Assembly: GCF_016185115.1 (NCBI RefSeq)
Contig: NZ_JACPOF010000004.1
Coordinates: 179,979 to 243,978, forward strand
Length of the DNA: 64,000 nt
Direction of reading: 5' to 3'
Origin: Polaromonas sp.
Lineage (GTDB): Bacteria > Pseudomonadota > Gammaproteobacteria > Burkholderiales > Burkholderiaceae_C
Positions 33,911-43,278 of this stretch are shown piece by piece; position 1 is the stretch's first letter; each line of letters begins with the position of its first letter. The notes under the pieces were generated by a model. It searched no databases, was not told the DNA's origin, and saw only the letters and a list, made by a program, of their open reading frames with translations. The position numbers and the translations under genes are program-made.

Positions 33911-35344
33911 CTAGCCATGCCTGATCGCCACGGTCTTGAGCGTGGTGAAGCCGTAAAGCGCCTCAAACCCCTTCTCGCGGCCATAGCCCGACGACTTCAC
34001 GCCGCCAAAAGGCAGCTCGACCCCGCCGCCCGCACCGTAGTTGTTGATGAAGACCTGGCCGCTTTTGATTTGTTTGGCCATGCGGAACTGGCGTGCGCCG
34101 TCGCGTGTCCAGACGCCTGCGACCAGGCCGAACCGTGTCGCGTTGGCGAGTTCGACCGCGTGCTCTTCGTTGTTGAAGCTCATGGCGCAGAGCACCGGGC
34201 CAAAGACTTCTTCCTGCGCCAACCGGTGCATGACCGGCACATCGCGCAGCAGGGTGGGGGCCTGGTAGAAGCCGGTGTCGGGCGCTTCGTCAACGATCTG
34301 CCCCTGGGCCACCATGGGGATGTTGGCGACCTGCGCATCGCTCAGAAAATCCCATACGCGTTGTTGCTGGCTCTGGCGAATCAGCGGGCCGACGTCGAGG
34401 TCCATCGCGGCAGGGCCGACGCGCAGGTTTTCGAAGGCTTGGCCGAGGCGCTCCAGCAGCGGCTCGTAGATCGACTGCTCCACCAGCAGGCGGGAACCCG
34501 CCGAGCAGGTCTGGCCGGCGTTCTGGACTATGGCGTTGATGATGGTCGGGATGGCGGCGTCCAGGTCGGCATCGGCAAAGACGATCTGCGGGCTTTTGCC
34601 GCCCAGCTCAAGCGTGACCGGGCAATGCCGTTCGGCGGCGACCTGCTGTATCAAGGTGCCGACGCTGGGGCTGCCGGTAAAACTGATGTGGTCTATGCCC
34701 TTGTGGCGCGCCAGCGCGTCGCCGACTTCATGGCCGTAACCCGTGACGATGTTGAGGGCGCCTGCGGGAAAGCCCACCTCAGCCGCCAACTGGGCCACAC
34801 GAATCAGTGACAGGCAGGCGTCTTCAGCCGGTTTGACCACGCACACATTGCCTGCAGCCAGCGCGCCGCCCACGCTGCGGCCAAAAATCTGCATCGGGTA
34901 GTTCCAGGGAATGATGTGGCCCGTCACGCCGTGCGGCTCGCGCCAGGTCATCACGCTGTAGCCGTCCTGGTAGGGAATGGTCTCGCCGTGCAGCTTGTCG
35001 CAGGCACCTGCATAAAACTCGAAGTAGCGCACCAGCGCCGCCGCATCGGCCTTTGCCTGCTTGACGGGTTTGCCGCAGTCGCGCTGCTCTATCAGCGCCA
35101 GTTCATCGGCGTGCGCGGCAATCTTTGCCGACAGTCGCATAAGCAGCCGGCCACGCTCTGCAGCGCTGACGCGGTGCCAGACAAGGTCCAGGCAATCACG
35201 TGCGGCGCGTACGGCGGTGTCGATGTCGGCGGCATTGCTGCGCTGGATCTCGTCAAAAACCTGGCCGTCGGACGGGTCCAGCACGGGGATGGTCTTGCCT
35301 GAAGACGAAGGGACTGAGGTGTTGGCGATGTAGTTGAGTTGCAT
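33911..35344 (-). CDS. Aldehyde dehydrogenase family protein
   Basis: This 477-residue NAD(P)-dependent dehydrogenase oxidises an aldehyde to the acid. It has the catalytic Cys280 (NAGQTCSAGSRLLV), the general base Glu246 (TLELGGKSPQIVFADADLD), FTGSPSVGT (cofactor loop, about 222-230) and IIPWNYPMQIFGRSVGGALA. Resemblance to betaine/aminobutyraldehyde dehydrogenases is general; the substrate is not decided. The start at 35344 (MQLNYIANT) is chosen over a longer upstream frame that contains the terminator stem. Confidence 0.95.
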   Translation of the reverse strand: MQLNYIANTSVPSSSGKTIPVLDPSDGQVFDEIQRSNAADIDTAVRAARDCLDLVWHRVSAAERGRLLMRLSAKIAAHADELALIEQRDCGKPVKQAKADAAALVRYFEFYAGACDKLHGETIPYQDGYSVMTWREPHGVTGHIIPWNYPMQIFGRSVGGALAAGNVCVVKPAEDACLSLIRVAQLAAEVGFPAGALNIVTGYGHEVGDALARHKGIDHISFTGSPSVGTLIQQVAAERHCPVTLELGGKSPQIVFADADLDAAIPTIINAIVQNAGQTCSAGSRLLVEQSIYEPLLERLGQAFENLRVGPAAMDLDVGPLIRQSQQQRVWDFLSDAQVANIPMVAQGQIVDEAPDTGFYQAPTLLRDVPVMHRLAQEEVFGPVLCAMSFNNEEHAVELANATRFGLVAGVWTRDGARQFRMAKQIKSGQVFINNYGAGGGVELPFGGVKSSGYGREKGFEALYGFTTLKTVAIRHG

Positions 35345-35373
35345 GGCTTTAAAAAATACGATTCTTCCAACCA

Positions 35374-35399
35374 AAAAAGCCCGCGTGAGCGGGCTTTTT
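35374..35399 (-). terminator. Bidirectional terminator between hppA and the ALDH gene
   Basis: AAAAAGCCCGC and GCGGGCTTTTT pair over GTGA. The symmetric A/T flanks let it work on either strand; hppA (minus) ends 16 bp to its right. Confidence 0.9.
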
Positions 35400-35414
35400 G
35401 TCGGGAGCCTTGGC

Positions 35415-37619
35415 TTATTTTGAAGCTGCCGGCGTTGGCATGACGGTAGGCGTGGTATTACCCAGTGGTGGCATGGACGAGGAGGGCGCCATGGCCGGTG
35501 CGCTGATCGCAGCCGGGGCCGCCATCGGTGCAGCCGGCGCGGCTGCTGCCTCACCGCTGTGGAACTTCATCATCAGGGGCACGATGAGCAGCGCCACGAT
35601 GTTGATGATCTTGATCAGCGGGTTCACTGCCGGGCCAGCGGTGTCCTTGTACGGGTCACCGACGGTGTCGCCAGTCACGGCCGCCTTGTGTGCTTCAGAG
35701 CCCTTGCCGCCGTGGTGGCCGTCTTCGATGTACTTTTTGGCGTTGTCCCAGGCGCCGCCGCCGGTACACATCGAGATCGCCACAAAGAGGCCGGTCACGA
35801 TGGTGCCCATCAGCAGGCCGCCGAGTGCCTGTGGGCCGAGAACCAGACCGACCAGAATCGGCACCACCACGGGCAACAGGGAGGGGATCATCATTTCCTT
35901 GATGGCCGCGGTCGTGAGCATGTCAACGGCGGTGTCGTATTCGGGCTTGCCGGTGCCGTCCATGATGCCCTTGATGTCGCGGAACTGGCGGCGCACTTCA
36001 ACCACCACCGCACCGGCTGCGCGGCCCACGGCTTCCATCGCCATCGCGCCGAAGAGGTAGGGAATCAGGCCGCCGATGAAGAGGCCGATGATGACCATGG
36101 GGTTGCTGAGATCGAAGCTGATGGCGCGGCCGTAGCTTTCGAGCTTGTGCGTGTAGTCGGCAAACAGCACCAATGCTGCGAGGCCGGCAGAACCGATGGC
36201 GTAACCCTTGGTCACGGCCTTGGTGGTATTGCCCACGGCATCCAGCGGGTCGGTGATGTCGCGCACGCTGCTGGGCAGTTCGGCCATCTCGGCTATGCCG
36301 CCGGCGTTGTCGGTGATGGGGCCGTAGGCGTCAAGCGCAACCACGATACCGGCCATGCTCAGCATGGAGGTGGCGGCAATGGCGATGCCGTAAAGGCCAG
36401 CCAGCTTGAACGACACCATGATGGCGATACAGACAAAAATCACGGGCCAGGCGGTGGAGCGCATGGACACACCCAGGCCGGCAATGATGTTGGTGCCATG
36501 GCCGGTGGTCGATGCCTGTGCAATGTGCTGCACGGGTTTGTATTGCGTGCCGGTGTAGTACTCGGTCACCCAGCAGAGTGCGCCGGTCAGGACAAGGCCG
36601 ACCGCGCAGGCGCCGAACAGGCGCATTTGCGTGCCGGTGGCCGTCACGGCGTTGTCGGGCATGAGCCACATGGTGACAAAGTAGAAGGCAATCAGCGACA
36701 GCACGCCGGCAATCGCCAGGCCCTTGTAGAGCGCGGGCATCACGTTCTTCATGCCCGGCGAGGCCTTGACGAAGAAGCAGCCGATGATGGACGCGATGAT
36801 GGACACGCCGCCCAGCGCCAGCGGGTAAACCGCTGCCGTGGCGCCGGCGCCGGTCAGCAACAGGGCGCCCAGCACCATGGTGGCGATCAGCGTGACGGCA
36901 TAGGTTTCAAACAGGTCGGCAGCCATGCCGGCGCAATCGCCCACGTTGTCGCCCACGTTGTCGGCAATCACGGCCGGGTTGCGCGGGTCATCTTCAGGGA
37001 TGCCGGCTTCGACCTTGCCCACCAGGTCGGCGCCCACGTCAGCACCCTTGGTGAAAATGCCGCCACCGAGACGCGCAAAGATGGATATCAGTGATGAGCC
37101 GAAGGCAAATCCGATCAGTGGGTTGAGCAGCGAGACCAGGCTCTTGTCCGGGGTCATGTTGCCGTTGCCGGCCAGGAACCAGTAGAAACCGGTCACGCCC
37201 AGCAGGCCCAGGCCCACCACCAGCATGCCGGTGATGGCACCGCCGCGGAAGGCGACGTCAAGCGCGGGGCCAATGCCTTTGGTCGCGGCCTGAGCGGTAC
37301 GCACATTGGCGCGCACCGAGACGTTCATGCCGATAAAACCGCAGGCGCCGGACAGAACCGCGCCGACAATAAAGCCGAGAGAAGTCTTGACGTCGAGGAA
37401 AAGGCCAATCAATACGGCGAGGACGACGCCGACGATGGCAATGGTTTTGTATTGCCGCGCCAGATAGGCGGCTGCGCCGGTCTGGATGGCTGCTGCGATT
37501 TCCTGCATGCGGGCGTTGCCCGCGTCCTGGGAAAGAATCCAGCTGCGTGCCCAGATGCCGTAAGCCACGGCTACCAGCCCGCAGACGAGCGCAAGAATAA
37601 GCGCTGAGTTGCCTGTCAT
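35415..37619 (-). CDS. hppA: Proton-translocating membrane pyrophosphatase
   Basis: H+-PPase couples pyrophosphate hydrolysis to proton pumping across the inner membrane. The 734-residue protein has about 15-16 membrane segments and the substrate-binding [30 protein letters not shown] carries the Lys typical of K+-independent enzymes (Ala in K+-dependent ones). The start at 37619 ([11 protein letters not shown]) is at the first helix. The last 50 residues are an unusual Ala/Pro/Ser tail. The gene diverges from the soluble pyrophosphatase gene ppa, so both PPi-consuming enzymes share one intergenic region. Confidence 0.96.
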   Translation of the reverse strand: MTGNSALILALVCGLVAVAYGIWARSWILSQDAGNARMQEIAAAIQTGAAAYLARQYKTIAIVGVVLAVLIGLFLDVKTSLGFIVGAVLSGACGFIGMNVSVRANVRTAQAATKGIGPALDVAFRGGAITGMLVVGLGLLGVTGFYWFLAGNGNMTPDKSLVSLLNPLIGFAFGSSLISIFARLGGGIFTKGADVGADLVGKVEAGIPEDDPRNPAVIADNVGDNVGDCAGMAADLFETYAVTLIATMVLGALLLTGAGATAAVYPLALGGVSIIASIIGCFFVKASPGMKNVMPALYKGLAIAGVLSLIAFYFVTMWLMPDNAVTATGTQMRLFGACAVGLVLTGALCWVTEYYTGTQYKPVQHIAQASTTGHGTNIIAGLGVSMRSTAWPVIFVCIAIMVSFKLAGLYGIAIAATSMLSMAGIVVALDAYGPITDNAGGIAEMAELPSSVRDITDPLDAVGNTTKAVTKGYAIGSAGLAALVLFADYTHKLESYGRAISFDLSNPMVIIGLFIGGLIPYLFGAMAMEAVGRAAGAVVVEVRRQFRDIKGIMDGTGKPEYDTAVDMLTTAAIKEMMIPSLLPVVVPILVGLVLGPQALGGLLMGTIVTGLFVAISMCTGGGAWDNAKKYIEDGHHGGKGSEAHKAAVTGDTVGDPYKDTAGPAVNPLIKIINIVALLIVPLMMKFHSGEAAAAPAAPMAAPAAISAPAMAPSSSMPPLGNTTPTVMPTPAASK

Positions 37620-37889
37620 AAAAAATCTCCTGTGTCGTTTTTCGCTTGGAGGGGGCGCCACGCTAGCGGTGCCCCCGCTGCGTTGCTTCCTCGTCGCTCC
37701 TGAAAAACTGCCATGGAGACGATTGGCCAACCCCTGAAATTTAACTTGAAAATGTGACAACTTCCGCGGACGTAAGGCTTGAATCAGTAAAATGAGGGTA
37801 AATACCGACCATCCCTTTCAGCATGTGCCAGCGCCAGCCGCTGCAGCACGGCGCGTATCAAATCCCTTTTCCTTAACCTCAAAGCAAAC

Positions 37890-38426
37890 ATGTCCCTCGA
37901 TAAAGTTACTCCCGGCAAAAACGCACCCCAAGCTTTCAACGTCATCATTGAGATCCCGATGAACGCCGATCCGGTGAAATACGAGGTGGACAAGGAGTCC
38001 GGGGCGATTTTTGTGGACCGCTTCATGAGCACGTCCATGCACTACCCGACCAACTACGGTTATGTGCCCAAGACGCTGAGCGGCGACGGCGACCCTGTCG
38101 ACGTGCTGGTGATCACGCCGGTGCCGTTGATCCCTGGCGTGGTGGTGACCTGCCGCGCCATCGGCATCCTGAAGATGACCGACGAAGCCGGCGAAGACGG
38201 CAAGGTGCTGGCTGTGCCCATCGACAAGAAATGCTCGCTGTACACCCAGTGGCAAAAGCCTGAAGACATGAATCCGCTGCGCCTGAAGACCATTGCCCAT
38301 TTCTTTGAGCACTACAAGGACCTCGAAGAAGGCAAGTGGGTCAAGATCAATGGCTGGGAAGGCACAGATGCGGCCCACAAGGAAATCTCGGACGGCATCG
38401 CCAACTACGCCAAGGCCAACGCCTGA
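37890..38426 (+). CDS. ppa: Soluble inorganic pyrophosphatase
   Basis: Ppa hydrolyses pyrophosphate and so drives biosynthetic reactions. The 178-residue family I enzyme has [31 protein letters not shown] and the metal-binding DGDPVDVLV signature, with [15 protein letters not shown] near the end. Length is usual for bacterial PPases (about 175). It faces away from hppA across a 270-bp region. A small unknown gene follows 61 bp downstream. Confidence 0.98.
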   Translation: MSLDKVTPGKNAPQAFNVIIEIPMNADPVKYEVDKESGAIFVDRFMSTSMHYPTNYGYVPKTLSGDGDPVDVLVITPVPLIPGVVVTCRAIGILKMTDEAGEDGKVLAVPIDKKCSLYTQWQKPEDMNPLRLKTIAHFFEHYKDLEEGKWVKINGWEGTDAAHKEISDGIANYAKANA

Positions 38427-38487
38427 GATTTGCTGATACCGTATGCACCGCGGGCCAATGATGGCCTTGTTATTCAGGAGCCACGCA

Positions 38488-38814
38488 ATGAATTTTGATG
38501 AATCGGCAGGCAGGTTTGAAAAGGCTGAATCGGGTACCGATTCCTTCAAGCTTCTTTACAAGGATGCCTTTCGCCTGATGAAGGAAGACGCTGCCAATGC
38601 AGCTTTCTACTTTGTGATCGGCGTTGCCGCGCACGGTTATGTTGTGCAGTACGAAGACCAGGGCGTCACGCCGGAATCTGCAGACAAGGCCAAGGAAATC
38701 CTTGTCGGCTTCAACCGGAAGATTTCCCGGGCGTTGCGGTCAGCGCCTGATGCTGGCTTGAGCCTGCTGGGCGAAGTCACGGCGGATTACCAGTTCAATG
38801 TGCATGATTTCTAG
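38488..38814 (+). CDS. Small hypothetical protein after ppa
   Basis: This 108-residue soluble protein is acidic and mainly helical, with FKLLYKDAFRLMKEDAANAAFYFVIGVAAHGYV as a central block and a C-terminal NRKISRALRS stretch. CAGGAG lies before the ATG at 38488, which is preferred to an in-frame ATG at 38443. A terminator follows 17 bp past the stop. The protein resembles small uncharacterised proteins of Burkholderiales; no function is assigned. Confidence 0.75.
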   Translation: MNFDESAGRFEKAESGTDSFKLLYKDAFRLMKEDAANAAFYFVIGVAAHGYVVQYEDQGVTPESADKAKEILVGFNRKISRALRSAPDAGLSLLGEVTADYQFNVHDF

Positions 38815-38831
38815 CAGCACGATTGCTCCAT

Positions 38832-38858
38832 AAAAAAAGGCCCCGACGGGCCTTTTTT
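38832..38858 (+). terminator. Terminator between the ppa unit and the lipase gene
   Basis: AAAAAAAGGCCC and GGGCCTTTTTT pair over CGAC. It can serve both the small gene on the plus strand and the convergent lipase gene (ends 38874). Confidence 0.9.
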
Positions 38859-38873
38859 ACTTTTGAAGCTGCA

Positions 38874-39734
38874 TCAGCGGCTGCGGGCAGGGTCCGGATA
38901 AATCAAGCCGAGAAGACGGCCTTTGTCCTGTCGTGCAAAAGGCTTCCATTGGCCTTCGGGCTGCGCCAGCCGGTCAGCCACCGCCCACCACGCGCTGGGG
39001 TTCACACCCAGGCCGATATGGCTGGCCAGCACTTCTATGTTTTCGGTATGTGGTCTTGTTTTGTCTGGTGCCTGGATGCTGGCCTGCCAGGCCACCACGC
39101 CGTCGGTGCGTGAATAGATGCTGGTGGTCGGCACGGGCGGTGCCCCTGGCAGGTCATAACTTTCCGCTTCGCGTTCAATCTTGCGTCCGCTGGCCAGCTC
39201 GTAAATGCGCCAGGCGTTGGTCGCCTTGTGCGAGCCGGCAAAGGGCGTACCGAGCGTAATGACGCCGCGCACCATCCCCGGCAATTCCTTGGCCAGTTCG
39301 CGCGCATAAACGCCGCCCAGGCTCCAGCCGATCAGGCTGACTTTTTTGCCGGTGCTTTCAAAGGTGCGGATGAGGTTGTTTTTGGCTTCGTCGAGCACTC
39401 CTGCGCGTGGGCCGAAGTTGAAACCCTGTTCCCAGCCCCAGGGCTTGTAGTTGAGCGACTGCAGATAGTGCCTGAGCGGCACTGTGGAGGCATCGTTGGC
39501 GGAGAGCCCCGGGAACACCATCACGGCATGACCATCACCCTTTGGCGCGCGAGCCAGCAAGGGCCATGAGGGCAACAGTGCGCCGAATTCCCAGAACGCA
39601 CGCAGCTCGAGCGCCAGCAGCCAGGCGCTGGGAGGCTGGTCGTGGGGTGTGGACTGATTATTTTCCAACGGGCTTGCGGGTGAGTTTTTTGGCTGTTGCT
39701 TTTTTAACGGTTGACTTGCCATGGATAGGGGCAT
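38874..39734 (-). CDS. Alpha/beta-hydrolase, lipase-like
   Basis: This 286-residue protein has the nucleophile elbow GWSLGG (Ser138). An oxyanion region near VMVFPGLSAN (72-81) and a late His in ASHIGLGVNPSAWW complete a lipase-type triad, with Asp in SRTDGVVAW as the likely acid. No signal peptide is visible. Its first 26 codons overlap the end of the wax-ester synthase gene in another frame, so the real start may be M5 (39722) or later. Pairing with a lipid-synthesis gene suggests acylglycerol or wax-ester turnover. Confidence 0.85.
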   Translation of the reverse strand: MPLSMASQPLKKQQPKNSPASPLENNQSTPHDQPPSAWLLALELRAFWEFGALLPSWPLLARAPKGDGHAVMVFPGLSANDASTVPLRHYLQSLNYKPWGWEQGFNFGPRAGVLDEAKNNLIRTFESTGKKVSLIGWSLGGVYARELAKELPGMVRGVITLGTPFAGSHKATNAWRIYELASGRKIEREAESYDLPGAPPVPTTSIYSRTDGVVAWQASIQAPDKTRPHTENIEVLASHIGLGVNPSAWWAVADRLAQPEGQWKPFARQDKGRLLGLIYPDPARSR

Positions 39735-41331
39735 CGGACACTTTTGCTTTTGTGGGCTTGACTGCAGTATCAGGGCGCTTCGCGGTTTTAACAGGGGTGG
39801 TTTTCTCTGATGAGCCTGCTTTGACTGCGTTTTTCGTCACCTTTGTGACTGCTTGCGGGTTGGCCGTCGCAAACAGGCGCTGTACCTCGGCAAAGGCGGC
39901 TGCAATCGCTTTGGCCAGGTCATTGGCATGCGGCAGGGCTTTTTTGTCCGCAATGATGCCGAAATCGACATGCCCGTCGTAGGTCTGGATAGTGATGTTC
40001 AGCGCCAGCCCGTGAATGATGATGGACAGCGGGTGAAAGCTCAGGAAGCGGGCGCCCGCAAGATACAGGGGGACAGACGGGCCGGGCACATTTGAAATCG
40101 CCAGGTTGGCCACCATGGGCAGGCGGCTGGCCATGCCGCTCTTGCCATAGGCGTTCAGGGCCATTTTGGCGGCGCCGCCGACCAGCCAGGGCGCCAGCAG
40201 GGAAGGGTAGTCGGTTGGCAAAAGACCCTTGAGGCTTTGCATGGATGTTTTGACTTTTGCAGTCGAGGCCATGATGGCGTTCATGCGCTTGAGCGGCTGG
40301 GCCAGGTGCGTACCGAGTTCAACCAGGCTCATGCTCACCTGGTTGCCCAGATTTGATGCATCAGTTGCGCCTGCCTCGCGCAACGAGACGGGCATGGCAG
40401 CAACCAGCGATTTTTTCGGCAGGCTGTGGTGTTGCGTGAGGTAATTGCGCAGGGCAGTCGAGCAGAGCCACAGCACGATATCGTTGAAGGAGCCGCCCAC
40501 AGCCTTGCCCATGGCCTTGCACTCGGCCAGCGGCACCGTGGCGGTGACGAACACCCGGCCGGTTGTGATGCCGACATTGAAAGGCGTGGCGGGCGCGAGT
40601 TTCATGGGCATTTTGGCCTTCACGCCGGTGGCCGCGGTGCCCACTGATTGCCTGGCGAGCGTGCTCCCGAAGGTACTGGCAGCAGAGGGCAGGGACCTGG
40701 CGGCCTTGACGAGTTGCCCCAGCGAACTTGAGAACACCGAGCCGATCATCTTGCCGAGCTTGAGGTCGGACTCCAGCTCACGGCGGCGGTTGGGATCAGG
40801 CGGCGGCACCTCGCGCGGCACCGGTCCGGTGTCCAGCAGGGCGTTGGCCAGCATGACCCCGCCCTTGCCGTCCAGCGCTGCATGGTGAATCTTGGAGAAG
40901 AAGCCGGCGACCACCTTGCCGCCCTGTGACTCGGGCAGCTTGATGCGGTCAAAGATATGGAACTCCCAGAGCGGGTAGTTGCGGTCTATCAGTTCCCCAT
41001 GCAGCCGCGCGCAAAGCTTGTGGGCCTCTGCAAGGGTCATGGGGGCTGTGCTTGCCCGGGTCGGCCCGGCGCGGCGCACGTGATAGCTGATGTCGACTGA
41101 ATCAGCCTCTACCCAGATCGGGTGGCCCAGGTCCAGCGGCATGAACACCAGCTTGCGGCTGAAGACCGGCGCCAGATGCATGCGCTGGGCAATATGTCTG
41201 GTGACTTCCCTGTGGAAGCTGCCTTTGAAGCCGGCCGGCAGCTCGCACAGGTTGAAAGAGCCCACATGCATGGGCATTTCGGGTGTCTCAAGGTAGAGAA
41301 AGGTCGCGTCCAGGCCGGTCAGTGATCTCAT
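39658..41331 (-). CDS. Wax ester synthase / diacylglycerol acyltransferase (WS/DGAT)
   Basis: WS/DGAT enzymes join acyl-CoA to fatty alcohols or diacylglycerol for storage lipids. The 557-residue protein starts MRSLTGLDATFLYLETPEMP and has the catalytic HHAALDG (149-155), with the N-terminal PLDLGHPIWVEAD block and the ISNVPGPSVPLYLAGARF block later. Residues after about 490 form a Lys/Ala/Thr-rich basic tail (KVTKNAVKAG, then KKATAKKLTRKPVGK) not usual in the family. The lipase gene overlaps its end by 77 nt. The start at 41331 is chosen by family alignment. Confidence 0.94.
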   Translation of the reverse strand: MRSLTGLDATFLYLETPEMPMHVGSFNLCELPAGFKGSFHREVTRHIAQRMHLAPVFSRKLVFMPLDLGHPIWVEADSVDISYHVRRAGPTRASTAPMTLAEAHKLCARLHGELIDRNYPLWEFHIFDRIKLPESQGGKVVAGFFSKIHHAALDGKGGVMLANALLDTGPVPREVPPPDPNRRRELESDLKLGKMIGSVFSSSLGQLVKAARSLPSAASTFGSTLARQSVGTAATGVKAKMPMKLAPATPFNVGITTGRVFVTATVPLAECKAMGKAVGGSFNDIVLWLCSTALRNYLTQHHSLPKKSLVAAMPVSLREAGATDASNLGNQVSMSLVELGTHLAQPLKRMNAIMASTAKVKTSMQSLKGLLPTDYPSLLAPWLVGGAAKMALNAYGKSGMASRLPMVANLAISNVPGPSVPLYLAGARFLSFHPLSIIIHGLALNITIQTYDGHVDFGIIADKKALPHANDLAKAIAAAFAEVQRLFATANPQAVTKVTKNAVKAGSSEKTTPVKTAKRPDTAVKPTKAKVSDAPIHGKSTVKKATAKKLTRKPVGK

Positions 41332-41447
41332 TGTTGTTGTCTCCGTATCAGGCACGTTAACCGGGCTGGGTTGAGGCGGCATCAGGGTTCGCCGCGATTG
41401 CTCCGGCGGTCCCGGCTCAATCGCGGTGAAGGGCTGCGAGCATCTAA

Positions 41448-41660
41448 AATACTATAAATTTTGTAGCATGCCACGTGCGATTTTAAAGGGCTTCAGCCGA
41501 TTTGATGCCTGAAAACAGGCCGTTTTTGCCTGTTTTTTAAGCACTCACCCGGTTTAGGCAGGCATGAAAGCAGAAATGTTAACTTCCATGTTAACAATTT
41601 TAGAAAATTTAATGCCTGCATTAAATTTTTGCCGTAAACATTAAAATTTGGCAGATTTGG
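41448..41660. repeat. AT-rich intergenic repeat, copy B
   Basis: The blocks are ACTATAAATTTTGTAGC, GATTTGATGCCTGAAAACAG, GTTTTTGCCTG, GTTAACTTCCATGTTAAC and AATTTAATGCCTGCATTAAA. They occur in the order seen in copy A (33707-33905). The rest of the 41332-41683 gap shows no gene. It separates the WS/DGAT gene from the next minus-strand gene. Confidence 0.7.
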
Positions 41661-41683
41661 TCAGGCGTTGGCTGTGTGGTCAC

Positions 41684-42430
41684 TCAATCGCAGGCCAGCA
41701 ACCCCTGGTCATCATCGGTCAGGCCGGAGACCGGCGTGGCCTTGGCCAGTGCCAGCCAGACGCCGTAGGGCAGCGCCTGTCTCTGGCGCCGGGGCGCGGC
41801 ACGCATGACGGTCAGGTTGCCGTTTTGCGAGAGCATCACGCCGCATTCCGCAGGAATTTCTTCCGCGGTGGCAATCGGACGGCCTTTGGCGTCGCAGCCC
41901 AGTACGTACCAGCACTCGCCGCCCAGATCGAGGTAGGCGGCACGTTTTTCGGGCTTGCGCAGGTCGCCCAGCAGGTCCGAGCGGTGCACCTTGATCTCAT
42001 GCACGACCGGGTCCACATACTCGGCGACGGAGGTGTTGCGGATTGAGAAGACATCGGGCCTTGCCATGCACCAGCGCAACTTGCCGCCTTCGGCTTGCGG
42101 GGGCAACTGGGCGCGCAGGCCCAGGCCGCGCCAGGCGATGCGCCCGGCGCGCACCATGTCGCGGGCGACCTGTTCTACAAGGGCTTCGTGTTTTGAAAGG
42201 GCCGAGCGGTTTCGCACAAGCGCGCCGGCGAGATGGGCCATGCCTTCGTCGGTCACGCGCAGTGTTTCATGGCCGCTGTCGCTGCCAATTCGCTCCAGCA
42301 GGCCTGCAGCGAGCAACTCTATTTCCAGCAGGTCCTGGCAGGGCCAGCCGGCGGAGCGGTAGATTTCGCGCAGACGCCGCGCGTGGGCGCGGCCGAGCGG
42401 CAGGGCGGGGACGGGTGTGATGTCGTGCAT
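41684..42430 (-). CDS. Uncharacterised protein with a possible PD-(D/E)XK nuclease-like core
   Basis: This 248-residue protein starts with a winged-helix-like first 95 residues (LLAAGLLERI, LRVTDEGMAHLAGAL). A PDVFSIRNTSVAEYVDPVVHEIKVHRSDLLGDLR segment at about residues 122-156 follows. Asp...Glu-x-Lys in that order, then RAAYLDLGGECWYVL, recalls MmcB-like PD-(D/E)XK proteins. The match is by motif spacing only. If so, it would be a DNA-repair or nuclease-fold protein with an N-terminal DNA-binding domain. Confidence 0.65.
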   Translation of the reverse strand: MHDITPVPALPLGRAHARRLREIYRSAGWPCQDLLEIELLAAGLLERIGSDSGHETLRVTDEGMAHLAGALVRNRSALSKHEALVEQVARDMVRAGRIAWRGLGLRAQLPPQAEGGKLRWCMARPDVFSIRNTSVAEYVDPVVHEIKVHRSDLLGDLRKPEKRAAYLDLGGECWYVLGCDAKGRPIATAEEIPAECGVMLSQNGNLTVMRAAPRRQRQALPYGVWLALAKATPVSGLTDDDQGLLACD

Positions 42431-42472
42431 GGCGGGCGGCGTCCATTTTGCCTCCGGCCGGATTCCCAGACG

Positions 42473-42503
42473 AAAAAAAGCCGGGTCAAGACCCGGCTTT
42501 TTT
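42473..42503 (-). terminator. Terminator after the outer-membrane protein gene
   Basis: AAAAAAAGCCGGGT and ACCCGGCTTTTTT pair over CAAG. It lies 15 bp past the stop of the minus-strand barrel gene. Confidence 0.9.
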
Positions 42504-42517
42504 GCTGAAGACGTTGA

Positions 42518-43108
42518 TTAGAACGCGTACTTCAGGCTCAAGGAATAACCGCTGGCACGAACGGTGCCGCCAGGCGCATCTTTTGCCACATTGCCAAAGT
42601 CTTCGTATTCAAGACGTGCAGACAGTGCTGGCGTGATGTTGTAGGCAACGCCCAGGCCAAGCAGCAGGGAAGTCGTGTTACCGCTATCGCGCACACCTAC
42701 GACGGTCAACTGGTTGGCATTGGCGGTGACGCCCAGTTTGCCGAACAACGAGAAGCTGGAGCTCAGTGGCAGCGTGCCGGTGCCGGCGATGCTGAACTGC
42801 GAGTTCTTGTACGAACCGGTTGCCGTCGTGACACCTGCCGCGTTGCGAAGGATCAGGTCGCGGGTGCCGAGGTCGGAGTACTGAGCTTCGATGCCCCAGT
42901 TAGGCGTGATCTGGTAGCCGCCGTACACCTTGACCAGGCTGCGGCTGGTGTTTCCGCCACTCAGGGTTGAAGGTGCAATGCCCTGGTTGCCGTCGACACC
43001 GGTTAGTTTGGCGGAACCGACGCCGAAACCGATATAACCCTGGGCAAATGCAGGCGCTGCCATCATTGTTGTTGCAGCAAGCGCAGAAGCGATCAAGATT
43101 TTTTTCAT
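42518..43108 (-). CDS. Outer-membrane beta-barrel protein, OmpA/OmpX-like
   Basis: This 196-residue protein has a signal peptide (MKKILIASALAATTMMAAPAF, cut near AFAQG). The mature part has eight alternating strands such as YIGFGVGSAKLT, VYGGYQITPNWGIEAQYSDL, FSLFGKLGVTA and YSLSLKYAF with the C-terminal Phe used by the BAM complex. Loop-rich composition matches small 8-stranded barrels (porin-like OMP_b-brl). No peptidoglycan-binding domain is present. Its role is unclear; OmpX/OmpW relatives act in membrane stability or small-molecule passage. It stands alone, with its own terminator. Confidence 0.92.
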   Translation of the reverse strand: MKKILIASALAATTMMAAPAFAQGYIGFGVGSAKLTGVDGNQGIAPSTLSGGNTSRSLVKVYGGYQITPNWGIEAQYSDLGTRDLILRNAAGVTTATGSYKNSQFSIAGTGTLPLSSSFSLFGKLGVTANANQLTVVGVRDSGNTTSLLLGLGVAYNITPALSARLEYEDFGNVAKDAPGGTVRASGYSLSLKYAF

Positions 43109-43278
43109 TTTTGGATTTCCTGTTGGATGAGTTGACGAGATGCAACCAACTCAATCTTACATTTGGGGCTAAAAGCCGGGAACTATTTTGGTGCAATAAA
43201 CCTGAAAATTTGCAATTTCGCAACGAATGAGGGCGCGTGTTGCACTCTTTTGGTTTGCCAGCACTTGTACTTGCTGCG

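Noticed and set aside
35559..37094. 511-codon plus-strand ORF opposite hppA
   Set aside because: It is the antisense of the membrane pyrophosphatase with His/Gly-rich shadow composition and no start signals.
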